From Rhynchonema sp. JSB1_4 (Eukaryota; Nematoda; Chromadorea; Monhysterida; Xyalidae), in the NCBI GenBank assembly GCA_030248065.1, contig JASAMV010008773.1, positions 1 through 64,000 on the forward strand: a DNA stretch of 64,000 nt, given 5' to 3'. The position numbers were made by a program, and so were the translations under genes. The notes below the pieces were generated by a model, which was not told the origin of the DNA, did no database searches, and saw only the letters and a list, made by a program, of their open reading frames with translations. Positions 57,201 through 64,000 of this stretch are shown here, piece by piece (the stretch's first letter is position 1; each line of letters starts with the position of its first letter).

Positions 57201-57845
57201 ATCACAATCGGATCGGTGGTGGTCGTTGTGGACGTCGAGGGCAACGATGACGTCGCGTGACTTGTTGTCGATTGCGATCGGCTTGTCGACTCCATGATCA
57301 CGCCGCTTTTCGTCGTCGGGGTGGCGGTCGCACCGGTCGGTTGGGCGCCAGCAGCGGTCGTGTGGAATCTCGATGTGACGGGAGACGAATGCTGATAGAG
57401 ATGATAGCGCGCGGGGTTGTGCTGCAGATGATGTCGTTTGGGACTGCGTGTTGCCGACGAGCCACCGCTCAACGACACACTGCCACCGGTGGGTGACGTG
57501 CCGGTGCTGCTGCCCTTGCCACTGGACGATGCCGCACTCTGTTTCGATGACGCGCCGCAACGATCCTTGGCTGTAATTATCAGACCATTACACTAACCGC
57601 TTTAGCCAAATTGGTTGCCTAGCAATTCTTTGCAAAGCAGCCGAATACTAACCGCCATCGGGGGCTATATCTTCGGCAGCAGACGATCCGCCGTCCTGAT
57701 TCGAGCCACTGTCATCCGACGCACCCAGTACACTGCTATCGTTGTGTCGATGCGATCGCGCTGGCTCGTCGGTGATGGTCGACGGATAGAATTGATGGTT
57801 GACGTATGGATTCACCATTGATGTTTCGCTGGCCAATGTGGTCAT
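35752..57845 (-). CDS. FNDC3: FNDC3-family membrane-anchored protein with nine fibronectin type III domains (whole gene, 27 coding exons)
   Basis: The 27 exons sum to 5,379 nt (1,792 aa plus TGA) and stay in one frame throughout, with phase agreement at every junction. Three features identify FNDC3A/B. The N-terminal signature HVNAGETLSVR continues as GPATVRMVSQS and HVPPGHLVQQILDDNG. The nine FnIII domains have the VYxG linker spacing. A membrane helix lies near the C-terminus. Vertebrate FNDC3 proteins are about 1,200 aa; the extra length here is mostly a Ser/Thr/Pro-rich head of roughly 400 residues. FNDC3A in mouse is needed for germ-cell adhesion in the testis. No molecular activity can be read from this sequence. 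The start (MTTLASETSMV) is tentative because the frame is open further upstream. The tissue role in this animal is unknown. Confidence 0.92.
36562..44720 (-). CDS. FNDC3: FNDC3-type gene: exons encoding nine fibronectin type III domains
   Basis: Exons in order: 44608-44720, 44139-44302, 43944-44041, 43439-43629, 42886-43030, 42430-42572, 41990-42205, 41563-41758, 41133-41330, 40477-40645, 39894-40115, 39411-39657, 39058-39222, 38593-38720, 38222-38354, 38048-38152, 37556-37748, 37171-37301 and 36562-36749. Domains run from about residue 685 to 1690. Typical cores are AVISWQPLD, ICAQWKRPHDNGAP, ARVTWEAPEDTGG, ALIKWNGPEWSGG, VTLCWSKPLDVNG, LCVQWRAPCDNGMPL and the RVRAINDAGESPW strand. Linkers VYSGPNEQY, VYAGPERSY, VYEGQSRSH and VYEGASQSF mark domain midpoints. 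Domain 6 has a Ser/Thr/Pro/Gln-rich insert of roughly 55 residues in exon 39411-39657 (TTDQSPITDLSSEPSSTQE). Introns are short and carry dispersed repeat fragments. Confidence 0.92.
36905..36952. repeat. Isolated arm of the 30791-31021 foldback family
   Basis: CGACCTTTACACCCAACT followed by ACACCGTTTCGAAAATATCACCC in pieces matches the outer end of the 30791-31021 element. It lies in the intron before exon 36562-36749. Confidence 0.6.
40979..41003. repeat. (TATG)n microsatellite
   Basis: About six tandem TATG units followed by TGTGTG, in an intron of the FNDC3-type gene. Confidence 0.85.
45174..57845 (-). CDS. FNDC3: FNDC3-type gene: N-terminal exons (disordered head and FNDC3 signature)
   Basis: Exons in order: 57653-57845, 56512-57570, 53669-53820, 49520-49613, 49028-49246 and 45174-45410. 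Exon 56512-57570 is 1,059 nt and almost entirely Ser/Thr/Pro/Gly/Ala-rich, ending HVNAGETLSVRVGSDIQHIP. Exon 53669-53820 supplies the conserved continuation (SMVPPLPLPLHVPPGHL, QQILDDNGILRHLILSPQS). It is small and isolated between introns of 4.1 and 2.7 kb; it was found by phase and family similarity. Exons 49520-49613, 49028-49246 and 45174-45410 are Pro/Gly/Gln-rich, like the vertebrate region before the first FnIII domain. The acceptor of 49613 is a tandem CAGCAG, so one Gln may be included or skipped. The first-exon start is uncertain. Confidence 0.85.
45411..49027. other. Large intron of the FNDC3-type gene
   Basis: It contains the hAT-like MITE at 46179-46460. A plus-strand frame of 213 codons (47508-48149) lies here. 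It resembles no family I know and has no supporting splice or start context. I see nothing else. Confidence 0.5.
46179..46460. mobile_element. Non-autonomous hAT-like MITE, 282 bp, second copy, with perfect 8-bp target duplication
   Basis: The ends CAGGGTTGGGCAAAAAAA and TTTTTTGCCCAACCCTG are as at 12177-12670. The flanks are CTCACAGC (46171-46178) and CTCACAGC (46461-46468). The interior is T/A homopolymers, with a GAAAAGGGTT word also found in the first copy. It lies in an intron of the FNDC3-type gene. Confidence 0.88.
49614..53668. other. Large intron of the FNDC3-type gene
   Basis: Four kilobases between exons 53669-53820 and 49520-49613. I find no exon, RNA gene or recognisable element. 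Palindromic GTATGTACATAC-like words and CA/GT-rich stretches are common. Confidence 0.45.
53821..56511. other. Large intron of the FNDC3-type gene with simple repeats
   Basis: Holds a (GT)n run (54375-54392), an (AG)n run near 55394, a (CA)n run near 55513 and CG/CA alternating runs near 55770-55805. No exon is supported. Confidence 0.5.
54375..54392. repeat. (GT)n microsatellite
   Basis: Nine tandem GT units, in an intron of the FNDC3-type gene. Confidence 0.85.
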
Positions 57846-60800
57846 TGCGCAGTGACGTGTCGCTGGTTGTTGCGTGTGTTGAGGCGTGATGCAATCGTTT
57901 GAGACGGAAGGAATGTAGCAGAGTCCTCCTTGTCCGGTGAAGCTAAGTAATTTCCACGAGGCGTTTTCCCATATTTCGTGTGTGAATAGTGTGTGGAACC
58001 AAGCGACTAGCTGGCGTAATGCGCATCCAATGTATACCTGTGTATTGGGGAACAAATGACATCAACAATGTAAAAACAAAAACAACGCAAAAATAGAACA
58101 AAGAGACATGACATAAAGCGAAAACGGGAATTGAGAAAATTGAATTTCTTAACGAAATTCTGTCATGAGAAGAGCAGCTCAGCAGTTATCTCATTTATAA
58201 CATGCCGAACAATAACAAGAGAACGATTAAAACTACATTTTACGACAAGCCGCAAGTGCGAAAGAAGTGGAGCGCAACGCAAACGCGCGACAACAAAATT
58301 CGCGAAATGGTGTGATTTTCATGTGAACACAGCACACGCGTGTGTGCGCGGCAGCAATTACGTACATACACATCAACTCTCTTGAAAACATTTGGCGAAA
58401 AGGAGAGAAAGAGGGATTCAAATCACACATGCAACGAACTAATGTATGTGTGTGTGTGACTACGACGGTCACCTACCCATCCGGCGGGCACAACACACAA
58501 CCATGGCAATTGCATGTGCACATTGAACCAGATCAACGACGACTGCATAACTATCAGATGCAACACTGAGACGTTGGTTGTACGCACAAGTAAGTGCTAC
58601 GAACGATTGATTGGGAGCACCGGCATGGATACGAGGCAATAACGCCAGATAGATCAACGACAAGACGCACTGGCTGCTGCGGCAACAAGACGAACACACC
58701 TATATTGCATGTGTACGGATGCGTGGGGATGCACGACAACGACGACAAACTAACCAGCAGCAAAATATGACATCGCTCTGCGGCTGTGACTAGTGCCGTG
58801 TGTCGGTGTGTACGGACAACACACATATGCGTATTATGTTGCAGTGTGCACTTGGGCAACGTGTAAAAACCATACACGAGCGCATTCAGCATGCACTTGC
58901 ATATACGTGCACGCAGGCGACATGTCGGGCAGCCACCTTTGCTGCGATATACATTGCTGCACTACAAAACGTCCACATAATGCGCACACGGATGCACGCT
59001 AACTCGCGGTGCGTTGCCGCACACCAAAACTGTCGTATTGGTGGGGGTACAGGTTGGTGCGTGTGTGGAACGTTTAAAGGGGTCGCGCGCACACCTACAC
59101 GCATGTATAAATAGGGTACAAACATGCCTGTACACGCATCAACACACGCACACATGCACATGCATTGCACATGATTGTTCACATTGCACGCAGTGCACAT
59201 TTGTGCTTGATGACCATCACCACCCGACATGGCGTGCAGTGCATGTGACGACGAAACGAATGACAACTTTAGACATCGGCAGTGTGGGGAGTCAAAAAAT
59301 ATCTGGGACACGCGATACATGCAGAGCGAATGTTGTTGCTGCAGACACGGATCCTGATGAATTGACAAATATATTTCGGTCACGTACACTGATACTGTAC
59401 TGTCCCATCTAATATCCAAGTTTCTAACACAAAATTGAGGTAACAAAAGCCAAAACTGTTCGTATACTACAATATGTTACGATATTTACCTACAAAACAT
59501 TCCGAGAGGGACGGAAACCATAATCAACTTATAAACGCACCGTTCTTTAACTTCTGTGGCCTGCCGGTAACAGCGGTAGCACCATTACAATATCCGTAAA
59601 CAAAACTGTAGCACAGGCTGGGAGCAGCGAAGTCCCAACGGCAAGAAAACGTTAGTCAAAAAGCCAGGTATAGCTGTTAGGTGCTAGACACTGTGAGTGC
59701 GGACAATTCAGAACCAATGCGCAATCGAGAGACAACAAATCAGTTAAAGCACACACACACGCGATGCACAAGTGTGATGCACTACTACTATAGTGTGTGG
59801 CATGAGATTACAGAGTCAGTCGCACTGCGATTGTCAACCGACCGACGCGCCGGGCGAAAACTACGCTGTTTATTTGTTTATTCTGCCGATGGCTTACTAA
59901 ACAACACGGCCAGCCAACGATGAACTGACTGTGTTGTGTCTGTGTGACAGAATGAACGAACACAATACAATACAGCGTACACACGGTCACCCGCCACGAC
60001 GAACAACACAACTTGGTTGGGTGGTGGTGGTCGAGCAAGGCATAGTGACCAAGTCACACCACAAGCACAGCGCCACAGTCTGGCTGTGTGTATATCGACC
60101 CCGACCCCTACCTGTTTAGCTGGACAGAGATTGTAAAATGCGAGCAGAGAACAACATTGCGAACAACCACCAACTAATCAAACAATATATGTAGGTGGGT
60201 GTGGGTGGTGTTCGCTGATATCGAGCCTGCTTGGCTGCATACAAAAGCCAACCGAGTGAATATAACGCATTGTTGTGCAACAAGTTCTTCTTCGGCTGCT
60301 GCATTGTTGTAAATTGAAGTGGGCGGTGTTCTTTTTGGTGTACACGCTATCTTCTGTCTCGTGCTGCTGCTTCCCCATCAACAATGGGTGGTGGGTGACG
60401 TTAAAAACTGAGGGGGGCTAAATCCAGTTCTGTTGAGGAATGGCCGCTGACGTCAGAGTTACAATCAACAAAAAACTGCCCAGCTGGTTGGCTTCCCAGA
60501 GAGAAAACGAAATAAAAGCAAAAACAACCATAAGCGGCTATCATTTTGGTCGCTTAACTGCGACGAACAAAATCAGCAAAGTATGAAAATCATGTGAGCG
60601 GCCAAATGCACCATGTTCGGTGCATCGCCCAGAAGCATCACTTAATTACGCACCCTGCCGCACGATTGGACTTGAACAAAACCGGTCGGCTTGCGTGCTC
60701 TTGTTTACTGAATGAACGCCGCTTGCGCACAAAAAACACCAACCCCGCAGCACCAGCCAGTCCCACACACACTTCGCTGCGCGCTCATTCTGAGTCCGAC

Positions 60801-63800
60801 TTATTCGTGCATGAATTACGTGGGCTGATACGTCCATACATGCTCGGGCACCACCGACCACACACAAAAACAAGAAAAGCAGCTTGCTATATCTCTCCCT
60901 GCAGTTGGCGTGGCGTGGGCGGGGCGGTAAGGTGACCCATGCTATACGTAGGTAATATGTGTCGCTTGACAGACGCCCAAAGTGGCGTATATTGCCATTC
61001 CGACACACGCGACCTTCCACGCACTCCTACGATGTAGAGCTTGACTTGCACAGTAAATAGTGACCGTATGCGTCCTGGACACTCTGAACCAACTACGGAA
61101 CAGACGCTCAATCGCTCACACAAGCGAGCGAAAAACACTGTGACCTTATTGGCAAAAAAACCGAATGACCTGTTAGACTTAATTAACTGCTGTTGCAGGC
61201 CGGATAAGTAAACGAGTTCAAGTTTCATTCCATGCTGTAAGTCTACATATTGTGTACTGCAGGTATGCACGTAAGTGGATGAAGATGCGAAGGATTTAAC
61301 GCCGGTAATGATTAAGCCAAATCATAATGCTCACTCGGTAGCCGATCAGATGCTGAAGCGAAAGGAATTACTTGTGAGACAAAGGTACTGCTTGTTTACC
61401 GCCCACGTCTGTGAATGGGTGAAGTAGTTATTGTGCGCCAAACAGAACATGAATGAACCCATACCGGCCACACACCGGACGAGCGAGAGCGCCACGCATG
61501 CGTCAAGAAGAGGCAGAAGAGTCGGTGGCACAAGCAAGTTAGGGACGCGAGAGAAAATCACTTATCGATGATGAAACACACAGTCTGAAAGAAGAAGCTC
61601 CGACAGACACAGCGGAAGCCGGCCAGGCGGTGGACACGTGCAAGTGTGGCCTAGTAGTGAATGAAAGAGAGGGAGAGAGACGGGGATAGAATAGATCCGC
61701 CCACGGTATTGTGGCTGAGGCAGCCGTGGCACATAAGCGAAGGCGAACGTATATTATTGCTGGCACACGCCATCATCGCAGCGCAGTCCGCTGCACATAC
61801 AGTCTTGGCTGCTGTATCCATCCCTGTATGGGTACTGTAAGACATACATAAGTACAGTGTGTGTGTGCTTCAGCGCACGCAATCGTGCGTCAATCAAAAA
61901 AACCGTCCATGTGCTGCTACCCATGTGTGCGCCCGGCTGGCGCGACTGCATGACCAAGGCAAAAAAGACCCAAGAAAGAGACAGAACATGCGCGCGGGTG
62001 GTTATAACAACAACTGCAGCAAGCGACTGGACGCGAGCGCAGAGCGTGGGCGAAATAAATATGACGCTGAACCCAGGCCCGGCAATGATTAGCGGTATCT
62101 TAGCTCATGGGAACATTGACGATATAAGAGCAACGGAAACGAACACCAGTATGTTTTGCAGATTAAAGGTGCATGAATGAACTTTGCAGTTTAAGTAGGC
62201 GTACATGCCCATTCATACCCGCGTGCTCGACACACATACATATCAACGTTAAATGCACGTATACATACTGTACCTGGACAAGGTAAGTTTCCAGGAAAAC
62301 AGCAAAACTCGACTGGTAGGCACGGCACGTGGAAGCAAGCAGTGTTCGGAACACGTGCAAGTTTGATGAACGATGGATGGCCGAAACACCCACGCGCACT
62401 AGCAACAAGCAAGCCTTTCCAGCTACCACCAGCCAGCCCGTGCATCTAATGGTACTGTAATCCGGTGGTATACATACCTTTGCAGCACAATGGAATGCAA
62501 ATAAAGACGCTGCTGCCCACCACGGTTGCTTATGGGTTTGTTGAGTCGATGAAGCAATACGAACATACCCAAGCACCCACCCATCAGAGCGCTGGTTGGT
62601 GCACGCGGTTTTGCATGCGCGGAGAGAGGTGAGCTCTCTGATGCATCAATGAAACTGTGCTGAATGTAAAATTTGAACGGATACCAAGAAGCGAAAGAAA
62701 TACCAGATCTGCTCGCATCCCCACCCCACGCAGATTTGGTTGTTGTTCGTTGCACGTAGTGAGCCTGTCGATCCGGGCAGCTGAATATCATTCGGGAAAA
62801 CGAAGGTACATCGAGATTAAAATGAAAGCGAAGTACAGTTATCCAGCTTCGAGGAGCAACAAGTTCAACAGAAAGATTTTACCAGGGTTTTGACCTTTCC
62901 TGGTTATTAACAGCAAAGAAGCACTGAAAGGATAGCAACCACTGAGCAAAAGTTCAGCCGTCGAGAAAACGTTCTGCTGAGTTGCAATCAAGTGGTGGTT
63001 GCATGATCAAGATCCTGTCTAGGGTGGTATCTGGATTTGGCCCAGACACGGATCGCGTGTGCTCAGAAAAACGAGGGAGAATCAACGCTTATTGAACTAA
63101 AAAAGTAACAGAGACAGCACAAAAAATGGATCAGCGAAGAAATGCTGCAGTTTTTCGCGCACTGTTGGCCGATCAGTTGCGTCAAATATTTATATGCTAA
63201 CGCAAGCGAAAATGCAGCTGTGCAGGCATATATGCAAAACAGCAAGCGTGTGCATATTCAACGGTTATATTTAGATAAACAGGCAGGACGCTTAATTGTT
63301 AATTGGATCAGATCAGAAGTTTCCAACCAAACATGGACTCAAGACAAGACACACTTAATTTCTGTGTAACTGCGGTTCGTTGCCATGAATCACGAACAAG
63401 AAGGATAAGACAGGAGAAATTATTAGATCTGCCGATTAATGTCGCGCACAAAAGTTGCTTTTATCAAGGCACGTTTCCATGTCCAACTGAATTAAAGGTC
63501 AAGCTTCATGTGCTTCAGTCGTTGCCTAGCTGCTAGTGCTGTGCTGACAACGCGCAGAGCAACAGATCCAGTGGCGTGGCCGCGCAGGCCTTACGCTGAA
63601 ACATTAGTGCATGCGAAAGCACACGTTGCGGATGGCTGTGGTTTGCCAACTGGCAGTTCGGTTTCAGTCGATTGGCAAATCCTATGCTCATTTCTGGCGG
63701 CGGGGAACAGAATTTATTCAATGCCAAGCTCAATCCTAAAACTAAAACCAGGGAACAATAAAGAATGCGGAAACACTCGTCCCTTTGTATAAATGCTTCC

Positions 63801-64000
63801 GTTTAGCTCAAGTTGCTGATTTTACCACGCTGATATACAATGCAAGATTAAAAAAGAAAATTTTTTTGAAAACCGAACATACGTATCTAAGCTCAAACAC
63901 ACATGGTTTTTGTCATTCGTTTGTTGACCTCACACCCTGCTCCTGAAAGCGCACACGACAATAACCTTCCCGCCCACTACCTACTTGCACCGCACCACCT
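57846..64000. other. Upstream region of the FNDC3-type gene, no gene recognised
   Basis: This should contain the promoter and any 5' noncoding exons of the FNDC3-type gene. An acceptor-like site (ccaatacacag) near 58038 on the minus strand could begin its first coding exon, since the frame stays open from there to 57845. The rest is CA/GT-rich, with many short open frames on both strands. None shows family similarity, splice continuity or biased composition. Frames at 62657-62893 and 63142-63536 (+) were examined and not accepted. Confidence 0.45.

Noticed and set aside
56931..57560. 209-codon minus-strand frame over the large FNDC3 exon
   Set aside because: It is a shifted-frame shadow. The Ser/Thr/Pro frame ending HVNAGETLSVR is the one that joins in phase to both neighbours and matches the family.
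62657..63792. Overlapping plus-strand frames near the right edge
   Set aside because: Checked for exon continuity and family words and found none; the frames are short and stop repeatedly.

Overview
This is nuclear DNA from an animal, most likely an invertebrate. The evidence is three multi-exon genes of typical metazoan families, mostly GT-AG introns (many of only 55-110 nt), polyadenylation-type signals, and a scatter of foldback and terminal-repeat elements. I cannot name the phylum. Gene models were built by hand, by matching reading frame, splice phase and family similarity across exons.

Layout. Positions 1-3180 are a mosaic of interleaved repeats. At 3399-4737 (+) lies a complete six-exon very-long-chain 3-hydroxyacyl-CoA dehydratase (HACD/PTPLA, 223 aa) with its catalytic Tyr/Glu pair. 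Convergent with it, a gene of about 40 exons runs from 24531 down to 5499 (or 5245) on the minus strand. It encodes a giant coiled-coil protein of the MTCL/SOGA microtubule-crosslinking family (about 1,950 aa), with a CxxCF-H motif at the N-terminus and several possible C-termini. Its introns hold a hAT-like MITE, foldback elements and a 1.5 kb LTR-type mini-element (21098-22585). That element has two 93-bp direct repeats differing at one base and a single intact ORF of unknown function. From 24532 to about 34980 I find no gene, only foldback elements and AT-rich DNA.

From 57845 down to 35752 (-) lies a 27-exon FNDC3-type gene (1,792 aa). It has a long Ser/Thr/Pro-rich head, the FNDC3 N-terminal signature, nine fibronectin type III domains and a C-terminal membrane helix. 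All 27 exons join in one frame. The stretch 57846-64000 holds its upstream noncoding DNA and no convincing gene.

The three genes share no pathway: ER fatty-acid elongation, microtubule organisation, and a membrane-anchored FnIII protein. The most notable observations are the single-ORF LTR element, several GC-AG introns, the CxxC head joined to a SOGA-type coiled coil, alternative terminal exons, a phase-breaking exon, and two hAT-like MITE copies with perfect 8-bp target duplications.
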